From Aestuariibaculum marinum (GTDB taxonomy: Bacteria > Bacteroidota > Bacteroidia > Flavobacteriales > Flavobacteriaceae), in the NCBI RefSeq assembly GCF_014596975.1, contig NZ_JACVXD010000005.1, positions 62,001-126,000 on the forward strand: a stretch of 64,000 nt of DNA, in the 5' to 3' direction. The translations under genes and the position numbers were made by a program. Below, piece by piece: positions 36,353-46,401 of the stretch. Position 1 is the stretch's first letter; each line of letters starts with the position of its first letter. Below the pieces are notes generated by a model that saw nothing but the letters and a program-made list of their open reading frames with translations, was not told where the DNA came from and ran no database searches.

Positions 36353-39300
36353 ATGAAAATAAAAAGTGCAAAATCATTTAGAAATTGGTATAAAAATTTA
36401 ACACCAGCAAGAAGAAATGCAAATCAATATTGGGATGAAAATTTTATAGGAGCACAACACAATGAACTATCAGGTTTTTTCACCATGTATCATGGAGATA
36501 AAACTAAGGTCTACGATTTTTTAAGAAAGGAAGTGGAGATGGCTGAAGATGGTCAGGCTATCTATGAATTTGTTCAAAACGCAGCCGATAGTAATTCAAC
36601 CCTTTTTAATATGTTTTATGATGAAAACTATTTAGCGGTTATCAATAATGGTGATGTTTTTTCAAAAGAGGGTATTAAATCAATTTTAAATATTGGTCAA
36701 AGTTACGGTAAGGAGGATCCTGATAAGATTGGTAGATATGGTATAGGTTTTAAATTGGTGCATCGACTTGTTGGTAAATCTTCTGGCTTAGATGAATTAC
36801 TGAATAAGGATAATGAAGGATATAGAGGGCCTCTATTATTTTCTTGGTCTGAAAGACAGCAATTTGAAAACTTCTTATCAACTAAGGAATTCGACTATGT
36901 TAATTTTGAGGATACCTCGGCCCCTTGGTTACTTAAAATATTAATAACCAATTTTCCGGCGCAGCCTGAAGAAAATGTCAAAGACATTTCATATCAGGAT
37001 ATAGAGCCATTTTCAATAGACGAGCTTCAGGATTTTCAAGCGTTTTTGCTATCATGTTATGATAAAATTGATGTAGATAATCTGGATAGTGGTACAATCT
37101 TTTTTTTAAAATTGGGGGAAGGAAAATTTGATTATCTCGAAAGGCAAAAGCAGGAATATTTAAATGGATTGTCCACTTCAATGCATTTTCTTAAATCTCT
37201 AAAAACCTTAACGGTAAATGATACAATGATCAGTAAAGATCAAAATGCAGCAAAGTGGATTGATGTAGTAATTCCAAATGGGTCGGAAGAATTTAAAAGC
37301 ATTGGTTTAACAGAAGTTCGTGATCAAGATTCCGATGCGAAATTTAAAATTTGTTATGGTCATAATACCATCACAGCAAGCGAAATAAAAAAACATCCTA
37401 ATATTTATAAATATTTTCCAGCGGTAAAAGAGGTTAATAATTTATCATTTGTTATTCACAGTAATTTATTTGAATTATCGAGTAATCGCCAAAATCTAAC
37501 TGAAACACCGGTCAATAAAAACCTGCTAACGTTACTGTCAAAAGAATTAGAAACTAAGATGGATGTTTTTAAAGTGAACAACAGAGAAAGTTTTAAAAAT
37601 CTTTTTCTTAGTATTTTAATGTCCGATACACCATCTGGTAGCTCTGGAAATGGTTGGCAAAACGAGTACTTTTATAAAAACTTACTGGCGTATATTAAAC
37701 AAAATATTCCAACAAAAAACGGGTATTGCAAAAACCCGGATTATGTTATAATCAACAAACTAAATATTGTGTTGAATTTAGCAGATTTTGGCTTAAGTCA
37801 TTTTGAATGGTTTGAATGGGAAAACCAGGAAGACCAGATGTTAATTAATGAAGCGTTAAATTCAGAAAAACTGGGACTCAAGAGTTGGGATATTAGAGAT
37901 ATTATTGAGCAGGCAAATTTAGAGTCTGTAAACAATTGGATAAAATCTGCTGCTCCAGAAACATATAAAGCTTTTTTAAAAGAGCTGGAGGCTAGTCAGA
38001 TACGGCGGTTAACAGGAGAGAAACTTTCTCAAATTAAACTCTTTAAGTTTTCAAACGGAGAATTTTTTGCGTTCAATGATGTAGTAACTCAAAGGAGTAA
38101 TTTAGGTAAAACCTCGTTTAAGTTCACAAATTACTTTTTCAGCAACAGGAAAACGGCTGAAATTAAAAATGAGCTTATTAAAATCGAAATGGTAGTTTCT
38201 GAGATATGCATTGAAGAATATCCAAACATATTCTCTTCAATGACACAACCTGAAGATAAAATGTATTATGTAAGTATTGCTGAAAAATGCAAATCAAATA
38301 CACTTTCTTCAAGCGAAAAGGAAAGGTTATTTAAAAACCTGATAAACGAAAAAACAAAGTTTGATAATGTAGGTAACGAATCGTTTAAAGAGCTGTGTTT
38401 GTTTTTTGATGCGAATAATGAAATACAACCCTTATCCAAACTTATTGATCAACATGCTACTGTTCCATTATGGTTAAATGATTTTAAAATCAAAAAGGAG
38501 GAGTATTTTTCAGAATTACAACCATTTTTAATTTCTGAACCTGAAGATTTATTTAATGAAATATACCAGCCAAATAAGGACGATATAGTGTCAAGATTAA
38601 CAGAAGCTTCTGAAATTAAAACACTAATCAAGCTATATAAGGATAATCAAGAGGAATTCTTTAAGGAATTTATCATTGTCGCAACTGAAAATGGGTTTTC
38701 TTTAAAAGAAAAAACGAGTGAAACCTATCAGGTACAGTCTCCCGATAAAGAAGTTAGGGAGTTTATAGAAAAGAATTGTTTAAGTAATTTATTTGTATTA
38801 CCTCAGGAATTTGTGGCTCATCGAGATGATGAGGGCATAGCTAAATTAGATGTTTTACATACCCTGATTTTAGAGTTTGTTGATGTAGATGAATACAAAG
38901 AAGATCTGGTTAAAATTTTAAAGTATACAGCAAAATTTAAGTTTTTACAAAGCCTTTCAGAGATTAAATTTAATTCAAACAAGTTATATACAATTGAAGA
39001 TTATGAGTATGAGATTTTGAATTTAGCATGTAAAGAATATAATGATAGCAATAGCCAGAATTTTAGAGATCGTGTTATTATAGAAAATGGAGATATAACC
39101 TTAAAATTATCAGATATCCCTCCGTTTACTGATGACATAAGTATTAATGGGAAAACGTTAAAATTATCAGATATACTTCCGGATATTTATAAAAACAGTA
39201 GCATACTTAAAGGACTTTTAGATAAATTCCTGGATTTAGGCCTTCCAGAAGATAAATTGTTAGCATTATTTGGTATCGATGAAGAAACAAACTATCAAGA

Positions 39301-41041
39301 TATTTTTCAACTCTTAACAAATAATTACGAGGTGTTACAGGATGAGCATCAGTTAGCATTTGTATTATTATATGGTTTATACATTGAAGACATTGATTTT
39401 AGCCTTATAAATGTTTTAAACACAAATGAAGAGGTAACAACACTTGAATGCGATAAGTATTTGGTAGCAAATAGTTTTATAGATCAAGAAGAAATATTGC
39501 ATTCTAAATATTCATCAGTTACAAAATATTTTAACGACTTCCCGATCAAGATAGGTTATGCCAGTAATTTGTTAATTATGGAGGAGCCTTATTTTGAAAA
39601 AGGCAATTTTAGGTGTTCTTATTTATTAGAAGAATTGAATGAAGAACAAAAATTATGTCTGGTAAAATACTTATTTAAAACCTGGAATGAGGATAAGGAA
39701 TCATTTAAAGAAGTAGATTGGTCTAAAATAAATAACAAGAGCACAGAAAAGGTTTTAGGGTTTATGCCAAAGCATGCGGTGTATCCTAATAAATATGCTA
39801 GGAAAGAAGAACAACTACCCGCATTTATAACAGATTGGATAGCAGGAGATAAACATGAAATAAGCTTTATTCAAGATTTTGGCGTTTGGACAGAAAAGTC
39901 CGTATTAGTCGATTTGCGTAAATTTTTAATGGGAGAAACCAGGGAGTTTAAAAATAGTCGCATTCCCCAAGAAACGCGTTTTAACGATGATGAACAGGTT
40001 TTATTTGACACCTTTGAATGGTTAAAAGAAAAGGGAATTGAACTATCAACAGAAGAACAGTTTGAAACGTTTAATAAAATGATCACCACAATCAACGAAA
40101 ATAGAACAAACTATGGGGATTTAGTGATTGAAGATAACGTTGATAAGAAATTTGATATTGATCGTTTAAAGGAAAACTCATCAGAATGGAAGGTAATTAA
40201 CGATTTTTCAATTTGTTTGTACAATGGTCAAATGCCGGTTACTGTTAGGCTGGATGAAATTGATGACTATGTTTTTTATCGTTATGATGATGAAGATTAT
40301 GCAGTCGATAATAATAGTATCTATATAAATGAAAATGCAGATAAAAAGGATGTCCTTCAATTGGTTGCATCTGTTAAAGAAAATAAATTTTCATTCGAAG
40401 AGTTATGGCAGTTGTTTGGTAATCATAGTGGTGAAGCAGAAGAATTAAAAAAAGAAATCGACACATTAAAAGACGTTATTAAGCATGGTTCTGGAGCAAT
40501 GCTAGGGTCTGCTGTAGATGGTAGCTTAAGTAAAAATGACCAAATAGAAGCAAATAATGAGGCAAAAGAAATAGTAAAGGAAAGACTGGAGCAAGAAGGC
40601 TATAAATTTACCATGGGGCTTAATGGCTATTCAACGGTCGATGGGGTTTTTAAAAATGGAAATGAATTTCCTTTAGTTGTAAAAAGCTACGCATGGAATA
40701 AAGAACCTTTTAAAGTTGGCGCTAATGAATGGATTCAGTTAATGAAACCAAATTCAATGTTTTGGGTGCATTTTGGAGGTAGAAAATTAGGATGTATTAA
40801 GCTGAATGAATTACTTCGTAAGCAGGATAAGATGACCATAAGTTTTAGTACGGAGAATCTCGATTTTGAAAATAGATTAGAAAATTTTGCAGAACTACTG
40901 CATTATTTCAGCGGTGTACATTTTAATTTCGATAGTCTGGTAGCTGAAAACTATAGCGTAGCGGAAGACCTGGAAGATTATAGTTTTAGTAGTCGTAAAG
41001 TAGAAGACGATTTAAGCAGTGATGATGAAAGCCTGTTATAA
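36353..41041 (+). CDS. Giant sacsin-like GHKL ATPase with C-terminal DUF3883/NOV-like domain
   Basis: A 1562-aa protein. The N terminus has an Hsp90/sacsin-type ATPase: N box AIYEFVQNAADSNS (about 68-81), AVINNGDVFSKEG (about 94-106) and glycine-rich lid KIGRYGIGFKLVHRL (about 126-140). The next 1200 residues are helical repeats without motifs seen. Residues about 1395-1540 resemble the DUF3883/NOV nuclease-fold domain (KERLEQEGYKF, then PLVVKSYAW). The helicase-PIN gene starts 3 bp after its stop. NOV/sacsin ATPases paired with helicases occur in predicted prokaryotic conflict systems (knowledge of Iyer/Aravind surveys). Confidence 0.8.
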   Translation: MKIKSAKSFRNWYKNLTPARRNANQYWDENFIGAQHNELSGFFTMYHGDKTKVYDFLRKEVEMAEDGQAIYEFVQNAADSNSTLFNMFYDENYLAVINNGDVFSKEGIKSILNIGQSYGKEDPDKIGRYGIGFKLVHRLVGKSSGLDELLNKDNEGYRGPLLFSWSERQQFENFLSTKEFDYVNFEDTSAPWLLKILITNFPAQPEENVKDISYQDIEPFSIDELQDFQAFLLSCYDKIDVDNLDSGTIFFLKLGEGKFDYLERQKQEYLNGLSTSMHFLKSLKTLTVNDTMISKDQNAAKWIDVVIPNGSEEFKSIGLTEVRDQDSDAKFKICYGHNTITASEIKKHPNIYKYFPAVKEVNNLSFVIHSNLFELSSNRQNLTETPVNKNLLTLLSKELETKMDVFKVNNRESFKNLFLSILMSDTPSGSSGNGWQNEYFYKNLLAYIKQNIPTKNGYCKNPDYVIINKLNIVLNLADFGLSHFEWFEWENQEDQMLINEALNSEKLGLKSWDIRDIIEQANLESVNNWIKSAAPETYKAFLKELEASQIRRLTGEKLSQIKLFKFSNGEFFAFNDVVTQRSNLGKTSFKFTNYFFSNRKTAEIKNELIKIEMVVSEICIEEYPNIFSSMTQPEDKMYYVSIAEKCKSNTLSSSEKERLFKNLINEKTKFDNVGNESFKELCLFFDANNEIQPLSKLIDQHATVPLWLNDFKIKKEEYFSELQPFLISEPEDLFNEIYQPNKDDIVSRLTEASEIKTLIKLYKDNQEEFFKEFIIVATENGFSLKEKTSETYQVQSPDKEVREFIEKNCLSNLFVLPQEFVAHRDDEGIAKLDVLHTLILEFVDVDEYKEDLVKILKYTAKFKFLQSLSEIKFNSNKLYTIEDYEYEILNLACKEYNDSNSQNFRDRVIIENGDITLKLSDIPPFTDDISINGKTLKLSDILPDIYKNSSILKGLLDKFLDLGLPEDKLLALFGIDEETNYQDIFQLLTNNYEVLQDEHQLAFVLLYGLYIEDIDFSLINVLNTNEEVTTLECDKYLVANSFIDQEEILHSKYSSVTKYFNDFPIKIGYASNLLIMEEPYFEKGNFRCSYLLEELNEEQKLCLVKYLFKTWNEDKESFKEVDWSKINNKSTEKVLGFMPKHAVYPNKYARKEEQLPAFITDWIAGDKHEISFIQDFGVWTEKSVLVDLRKFLMGETREFKNSRIPQETRFNDDEQVLFDTFEWLKEKGIELSTEEQFETFNKMITTINENRTNYGDLVIEDNVDKKFDIDRLKENSSEWKVINDFSICLYNGQMPVTVRLDEIDDYVFYRYDDEDYAVDNNSIYINENADKKDVLQLVASVKENKFSFEELWQLFGNHSGEAEELKKEIDTLKDVIKHGSGAMLGSAVDGSLSKNDQIEANNEAKEIVKERLEQEGYKFTMGLNGYSTVDGVFKNGNEFPLVVKSYAWNKEPFKVGANEWIQLMKPNSMFWVHFGGRKLGCIKLNELLRKQDKMTISFSTENLDFENRLENFAELLHYFSGVHFNFDSLVAENYSVAEDLEDYSFSSRKVEDDLSSDDESLL

Positions 41042-41043
41042 TT

Positions 41044-43386
41044 ATGATATATTCTAGACAAGAACATAAACAATTTCTCGAAGAAGAGCTTCAGGCACAA
41101 ACAAAAAAATTTAAACAAAAATTAGAAGCATCAGCGAAGTATCTTTTAGAAGAAAAAGAAGAGCTATTTGTTGCGCAATTTGTAAAGTTTGAGAATGGTG
41201 AAATGATTCTTAAATTTTCAACTAAAAGAGGTTTACCAAGAAAAGGAGAATACCTTTATGGTTTTACAGTGCCTAAAGAGTATAGAGACTATAGAAATTG
41301 GGGGAGTTTAACTTATGGTGACCTAATCAAATTAAAGGGTAATTTTTCAGAGCTGATCTGTATTTGGCAAGCTCCCGTAAATGACAATAAAGATTTTTGC
41401 TTAGCTGGTTTTCGTGGTGTAGAATTAGATTTTGCAAATAACCTTATAGGTGCAAGTGGTATGATAATGGTCTTAGGTCCTAATAAACCTCCATTTGAAT
41501 ACATTGTTAATCTTCAAAAAATCGTACAATATGAAAACTCAGAAGCCGCTTGTCAAATTTTAGATGCCGATTTTCAGAATAGAGAGACCCTTCCTGCATT
41601 AGTCGATAATAAGTCTAATTTATCAGACTTTATAATAAATCAGTTATCCCTAAGCAATATCTTAATTTTACAAGGTCCACCTGGAACAGGTAAAACGTAT
41701 CAAATTGCCGAAATATGTAAAACATTGTGTTTGCAAAATAAGTCGGTATTAGTAACAGCTTTAACTAATAGAGCTTTGATAGAAGTTGCAGAAAAACCGG
41801 CTTTAAGTCAATTATTAAATGAAAATCGTATTTATAAAACGAAACTTTCAACCGACGAAGTGAGGGAGTTACCCCATCTGCAGCAAATTAAAGAGCTGAG
41901 TCCACAACCAGGAAATTTAATTTTATCAACATTTTATATAACAAGTAGTGAAGCGTCAAGCCACGTGTTAAGTACACAGTTTGATTATGTTATTGTAGAT
42001 GAGGCAAGTCAAGCACTTTTAGCAATGTTTGCAGCAGCTAGGATTCTTGGTAAAAATAATTTATGGATTGGAGATACAAAACAATTGGCGCCGGTAGTAT
42101 CGTTAAATGCCGATAAAATACAGAGAAAAACTTATGGCGCATTGGTCGATGGTTTACGAATGTTATCAAATAATGACGCTATTCCAAATTATCAATTTAC
42201 AGAAACCTATAGATTGCCTTTAAGAGCAGCAAATTACACTGGACTATTTTATAACAATAGTTTAATATCACGTTCAGAAAATAAACCACAAGCTTTAACT
42301 GAAGCATTACCAGACCCTATAAGAAAGTATTTTAATCGTGAAGGAGGGCCAACCTTAATTAAAACCGATTTAGAAAAAGGGAATAGGAAGGGACCTAAAG
42401 CGGCTGTAAAAATTACAGTAGAATTAGTCGCCTCCTTATTAAAATCAAATCTTAAACTCCATATTTCTGTTTTAACTTATTTTGTAGATACCACAAAGGC
42501 TTTGCAAAAGGCATTGTATCAAACGGTGGGGTATCATAAAAATCTGTTGATAGAAACGGTTTCCAGGGTTCAGGGTTTAACTACAGACATTACAATTTTT
42601 GTAATTCCAAATTCAGGATATAATAGGTCTTTAGAAAAAAGATTATTTAATGTAGCGACGAGCCGTTCTAAAAATCATACTTTGATTATTGCAGATAAGA
42701 ACATAAGTAATTTCGGTTCAACGCTAGATGAAAGAGTTAAATTATTTCTTCAAAAATTATCTGATGAATTTACATTTTATGTACCATCCCAATCTAATTT
42801 ATTAGAAGGAGTAAGAGATAAAACAGAAGAAATAACAAACAAAAATCTTAAAGAAGGTGATAAAAACTCAAACCAGGAATTACCTAATAAGTCCAGTGGG
42901 GTTGGTGTAAAAGTTATTGGTAAGATAGATTTGTCTCAATTTGAAAAACCAAAAAAGGAAATAAGGAAAGACAAAGAAAACTTATATATTATAGATACCA
43001 ATGTATTCGTAGATTGCCCGGAGGTTATTTCTAAAATAAATAAAAGCCATCCGGTCATTTTATCAGCTAAAGTTTTGGATGAATTAGATAAATTAAAATC
43101 CACTCTGGATAATATTGGAAAAACAAAGGTGCAGAAAGCTCTGAAGTTCATTAATCAGGAAATTGATAAAAGAGACCTGAGGATGGAAATAGCAGATGTG
43201 TCATTGCTGCCTGTTGATTTTAATAAGCGTTCACCCGATAATTTAATTTTATCAGTGGCATTAAAATTTAGTTCGGAAAATCCGATTTTATTAACTTCAG
43301 ACAATGGTTTGCAGATTAAGGCTAAAGGACTTAAAATTACAACTATTACGCTTAAGGAATTTCTTGATCAGCTGGTAAGGAGATAA
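41044..43386 (+). CDS. Superfamily 1 Upf1-like helicase fused to a PIN ribonuclease domain
   Basis: A 780-aa protein. The N-terminal domain (about 1-185) is a helicase accessory domain. Helicase motifs: Walker A LQGPPGTGKTYQ (about 207-218), DEAD-like VIVDEASQA (about 314-322), GDTKQLAPV, ETYRLPLRA and a C-terminal SRVQGLT and FNVATSRSKN. A linker (about 575-640) leads to a PIN nuclease domain (about 646-780) with IIDTNVFVD, SPDNLILSVA and LLTSDNGL, the acidic triad. Fused helicase and RNase suggest attack on RNA or R-loops. It pairs with the sacsin-like ATPase, 3 bp upstream. Confidence 0.82.
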   Translation: MIYSRQEHKQFLEEELQAQTKKFKQKLEASAKYLLEEKEELFVAQFVKFENGEMILKFSTKRGLPRKGEYLYGFTVPKEYRDYRNWGSLTYGDLIKLKGNFSELICIWQAPVNDNKDFCLAGFRGVELDFANNLIGASGMIMVLGPNKPPFEYIVNLQKIVQYENSEAACQILDADFQNRETLPALVDNKSNLSDFIINQLSLSNILILQGPPGTGKTYQIAEICKTLCLQNKSVLVTALTNRALIEVAEKPALSQLLNENRIYKTKLSTDEVRELPHLQQIKELSPQPGNLILSTFYITSSEASSHVLSTQFDYVIVDEASQALLAMFAAARILGKNNLWIGDTKQLAPVVSLNADKIQRKTYGALVDGLRMLSNNDAIPNYQFTETYRLPLRAANYTGLFYNNSLISRSENKPQALTEALPDPIRKYFNREGGPTLIKTDLEKGNRKGPKAAVKITVELVASLLKSNLKLHISVLTYFVDTTKALQKALYQTVGYHKNLLIETVSRVQGLTTDITIFVIPNSGYNRSLEKRLFNVATSRSKNHTLIIADKNISNFGSTLDERVKLFLQKLSDEFTFYVPSQSNLLEGVRDKTEEITNKNLKEGDKNSNQELPNKSSGVGVKVIGKIDLSQFEKPKKEIRKDKENLYIIDTNVFVDCPEVISKINKSHPVILSAKVLDELDKLKSTLDNIGKTKVQKALKFINQEIDKRDLRMEIADVSLLPVDFNKRSPDNLILSVALKFSSENPILLTSDNGLQIKAKGLKITTITLKEFLDQLVRR

Positions 43387-43409
43387 TAAGCATTTAAACG
43401 GAAGGTATA

Positions 43410-43417
43410 TACCTTTG
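43410..43417 (+). promoter_or_regulatory. Candidate -7 element for vsr
   Basis: TACCTTTG is a full match to TAnnTTTG, 55 bp before the vsr start, and overlaps the palindrome GGTATATACC. It lacks the TGCATA dyad seen before five other operons, so the vsr/dcm unit seems controlled separately. Confidence 0.5.
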
Positions 43418-43472
43418 TGTTAGAATTAAGTTATCTTGTAAACCATGGGAAGTATCTAAATTTTAGTGCAAT

Positions 43473-43895
43473 ATGGCAGATGTACATGATAAGGAAACTC
43501 GTAGTTACAATATGAGTCAGATTAAGGGCAGGGATACTAAGCCTGAAATCCTTGTCAGGAAGTTTCTTTTTTCAAAAGGATTTCTATATCGTCTGCATTC
43601 TAAAAATCTTCTAGGTAAACCGGATATCGTATTGCCAAAGTATAAAACGGTAATTTTTATAAATGGATGTTTCTGGCATGGCCACAAGGGATGTAAATAT
43701 GCTGTCATTCCTAAAACGAGAACAGAGTGGTGGCGGTCTAAAATTGAAGCAACGATCCAGAGGGATATTGAAAACACTAGAACTCTTGAAAGTGAAGGTT
43801 GGCAGGTTATTGTAATCTGGGAATGTGAATTGAAAGCCGGGAATAAGGAGGTTGCCTTCGAGACGCTTTTAGCACGGTTAACCCCAGGTAGCTAA
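43473..43895 (+). CDS. vsr: Very short patch repair endonuclease Vsr
   Basis: A 140-aa nicking endonuclease that cuts beside T:G mismatches made by deamination of 5-methylcytosine. Vsr motifs are clear: MSQIKGRDTKPE, then KPDIVLPKY (metal-binding Asp), and VIFINGCFWHGHKGC, carrying the catalytic histidine and zinc ligands, and the C-terminal WQVIVIWECEL. It lies just upstream of the C5 methyltransferase at 44293 and would repair mutations caused by it, although some Vsr relatives act as restriction enzymes. Confidence 0.93.
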   Translation: MADVHDKETRSYNMSQIKGRDTKPEILVRKFLFSKGFLYRLHSKNLLGKPDIVLPKYKTVIFINGCFWHGHKGCKYAVIPKTRTEWWRSKIEATIQRDIENTRTLESEGWQVIVIWECELKAGNKEVAFETLLARLTPGS

Positions 43896-43938
43896 ATTTA
43901 TCCCTCTTATATTCAAAATTAATTTCACGAATATTCCT

Positions 43939-44013
43939 AACATTTTTCTGAGTAAAAATGTTAATATCTTGTTCATTATATTGCACGTTAAGTCCCCTTT
44001 ATTTTTATTTTTG
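43939..44013 (+). promoter_or_regulatory. Dyad and -7 element before the controller gene
   Basis: A hairpin with 9-bp arms AACATTTTT (43939-43947) and AAAAATGTT (43954-43962) lies downstream of vsr. It is followed by TATTTTTG (44006-44013), a full TAnnTTTG match 23 bp before the XRE-type gene start. The dyad may end vsr transcripts or be the operator of the controller. Confidence 0.45.
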
Positions 44014-44036
44014 TTTAAATGCTTAATAGGTGAATT

Positions 44037-44300
44037 ATGACTCTTGTCGAAAATTATTTTGAAGATAAAACTTTGGAGAATCATCTTCAGACATGTCGGA
44101 TAAAAATGGGGAAATCCATTCGGGAAATGAGAGAAAAGAAAGGTTATAACCAGGAGCAGTTATCAAAAATTATGCAGGTGAGTAGAACAACGATATCTAA
44201 AATAGAAAGTGGTAAGTTTAATTGCAGTATGGATTATTTAGCCAAGTTTTCATGGTTTCTTCAATTTGAAATTAGCTTTAAAAACCTGAGTAATGAGTAA
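44037..44300 (+). CDS. XRE-family helix-turn-helix regulator (restriction controller-like)
   Basis: An 87-aa DNA-binding protein with a complete Cro/C1 helix-turn-helix (IREMREKKGYNQEQLSKIMQ, then VSRTTISKIESGKFNCS). Size and position directly before a DNA methyltransferase gene resemble restriction-modification controller proteins, which time methylase and nuclease expression. Its stop overlaps the start of the methyltransferase by 8 bp. ATG 44106 would leave only the HTH domain and is less likely. Confidence 0.8.
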   Translation: MTLVENYFEDKTLENHLQTCRIKMGKSIREMREKKGYNQEQLSKIMQVSRTTISKIESGKFNCSMDYLAKFSWFLQFEISFKNLSNE

Positions 44301-45567
44301 ATATACGTTTATAGATTTATTTGCAGGCTGTGGTGGTTTGAGCGAAGGTTTTTTGCAGTCAGGCCATTTTGAGGCACTGGCCCATGTGGAATGGGAATTA
44401 CCTATGGTAAAAACCCTTAGAAAAAGACTTGTGGACAGATGGGAGCATAGCGAAGATGATGCTGAAAAGCGAGTGATACATTTTGATATTCAGAAAACGG
44501 ATGAGCTTATAAATGGAGACTGGTTAAGTGAATCTGTAAACACCTTTGGTTCCACAAATCATGAGCAGATCATCGAATCTGGCCTTAGAGGTCTTATTAA
44601 GGATCAGAAAGTAGATCTTGTAATTGGAGGACCGCCTTGTCAGGCGTATTCTCTGGCAGGTAGAGCCCAGGATAAAAATTCAATGAAAGATGATTATCGT
44701 AATTATCTGTTTGAAAGTTTTGTAAAGGTGGTGGAAGAATTTCAACCGGCTATGTTTGTTTTTGAGAACGTGCAGGGGTTATTGAGCGCCTGTCCTGGTG
44801 GAGAAAAAGTAACCGGGAGAATTTATAAAGCCTTCAGTGAAATAGGTTACGAAATTAAAAAACCTGAAAAATTAAAAGAAGCCTTGTACACGGCAACAGA
44901 TTTTGAAGTTCCTCAGAAAAGAAACAGAATTATAATCGTTGGTGTAAAAAAACAATCAGAGTTTGATTTAAAAGAAGTTTATAAGAGTATCGATAAACTA
45001 AAAAGAACCGATAATCATAAAACGGTTAAAGATGCTATTGCCCATTTACCATCTTTAAGGCCTTTGAATAAAAGCGTTAAGGAAAATGGCAGAAACATAT
45101 CGCATAAACAATCTGGGGGGGAGAAGGTGAAATTTCATGAATCCAGATACCATAACGAAAGAGATGTAAATATTTTTGGTCGATGGTTAAAGGATAATAT
45201 GAATTCAAGATCAATGCAGGAAAGAATAAACTTTTATAATGTATTGATGAATAAGAACTCTAACCATGCCAAGTATAGAAACCTGGAATGGGATAAGCCA
45301 TCCCCGACAATTGTGGCACATTTGTACAAAGACGGGTTAATGTTTATTCACCCGGATGTAAAACAGGCAAGATCAATAACAATCAAGGAAGCGGCTTTAT
45401 TACAGTCTTTTCCTGATGATTACGATTTTTGTGGTACAAATGGTGATTGTTTTAAAATGATAGGAAATGCGGTGCCTCCTTTAATGGCCAGAAAAATTGC
45501 CGAAGCAATTATTAATTATATTGAATTCAATAAAACAGCTGAATATGAAGATACTTGTAGCGTGTGA
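44293..45567 (+). CDS. DNA (cytosine-5-)-methyltransferase
   Basis: A 424-aa C5 methyltransferase. Motif I is DLFAGCGGLSEGF at about residues 8-20, the catalytic-cysteine motif GGPPCQAYSLAGR at about 111-123, and ENV motif FENVQGLL at about 157-164. QKRNRIIIVG is motif VIII and GNAVPPLMARKIAEAI motif X. The target-recognition region (about 240-335) defines an unknown sequence. It overlaps the controller gene and the following methyltransferase-like gene, and forms a unit with vsr. Confidence 0.93.
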   Translation: MSKYTFIDLFAGCGGLSEGFLQSGHFEALAHVEWELPMVKTLRKRLVDRWEHSEDDAEKRVIHFDIQKTDELINGDWLSESVNTFGSTNHEQIIESGLRGLIKDQKVDLVIGGPPCQAYSLAGRAQDKNSMKDDYRNYLFESFVKVVEEFQPAMFVFENVQGLLSACPGGEKVTGRIYKAFSEIGYEIKKPEKLKEALYTATDFEVPQKRNRIIIVGVKKQSEFDLKEVYKSIDKLKRTDNHKTVKDAIAHLPSLRPLNKSVKENGRNISHKQSGGEKVKFHESRYHNERDVNIFGRWLKDNMNSRSMQERINFYNVLMNKNSNHAKYRNLEWDKPSPTIVAHLYKDGLMFIHPDVKQARSITIKEAALLQSFPDDYDFCGTNGDCFKMIGNAVPPLMARKIAEAIINYIEFNKTAEYEDTCSV

Positions 45568-46264
45568 AGAAAGTCAGGCTATTACAAAAGAGTTACGAAA
45601 ATTAGGTCATGATGCATATAGTTGCGATATTTTAAAATGTAGTGGAGGGCATCCGGAATGGCATTTCAATATGGATGTTTTCAAAGTTATTGAAAATAAA
45701 GGAGGTATTCTTCAGAATGGTGAAGTAGTGCAGTTGGAACAAAATTGGGAGATGATGATTGCGCATCCGCCCTGTACATATCTGGCAGTAAGTGGGGCCA
45801 GATGGTATTATCACCCGGAGGATAAAGATATGCCGGTTGAAAAACGAAGACCGCATCCAAGATTTCCAGACAGAGCAAAGGACAGGGAAGAGGCTGTTGA
45901 GTTTTTTATAAAACTATATGAGGCGCCAATCGATAAAATTGCAATTGAAAACCCCGTAGGTATTATTAGTACAAGATACCGTAAACCTGATCAGACCGTG
46001 CATCCCTGGATGTTTGGTGACGAAGCTTCAAAATCAACATGTTTATGGCTTAAAAACTTACCGCTTTTGGAAGCTACCGATATCGTCGGTAAAGGTGAGA
46101 GAGTAACATTGAAAAGTGGTAAAAGCCTGCCTAAATGGTATTCAGATGCTTTAACTAAAGCTAAAACTCCGGCAGAAAGAAGAACCTTAAGAAGTAAAAC
46201 GTTTGAAGGTATGGCAAGAGCAATGGCAGAACAATGGACCTCCTGTGTGGAAGCGGAAGTTTAA
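45545..46264 (+). CDS. Phage-type methyltransferase-like protein
   Basis: A 239-aa protein of the phage-associated type often annotated as DNA cytosine methyltransferase. Features are KILVACEESQAITKELRKLG (SAM-binding-like start), MIAHPPCTYLAVSGARWYY with a PPC motif, and AIENPVGIISTRYRKPDQT. It starts inside the end of the C5 methyltransferase gene (23-bp overlap). The in-frame ATG at 45497 would enlarge the overlap to 71 bp and is not preferred. Two C5-type genes in tandem may modify different sites, or this one may only bind. Confidence 0.72.
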   Translation: MKILVACEESQAITKELRKLGHDAYSCDILKCSGGHPEWHFNMDVFKVIENKGGILQNGEVVQLEQNWEMMIAHPPCTYLAVSGARWYYHPEDKDMPVEKRRPHPRFPDRAKDREEAVEFFIKLYEAPIDKIAIENPVGIISTRYRKPDQTVHPWMFGDEASKSTCLWLKNLPLLEATDIVGKGERVTLKSGKSLPKWYSDALTKAKTPAERRTLRSKTFEGMARAMAEQWTSCVEAEV

Positions 46265-46293
46265 TGCTTTTAATAATACAGGTTACATAATAT

Positions 46294-46326
46294 AAATCCT
46301 TACTTAAATAAGTAAGGATTTTTTGT
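46294..46326. terminator. Terminator between the convergent methylase and Z1 operons
   Basis: Perfect 12-bp arms AATCCTTACTTA (46295-46306) and TAAGTAAGGATT (46309-46320) are flanked by A on the left and T on the right. This fits termination on both strands, between plus-strand genes ending at 46264 and minus-strand genes ending at 46402. Confidence 0.8.
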
Positions 46327-46401
46327 TTTATAAAGAGTTTAAGAATTTATATATGTTTTGAGATAGGTCCTGGTTTTTACAGCCCTTTGTTTTACAGGAG
46401 C

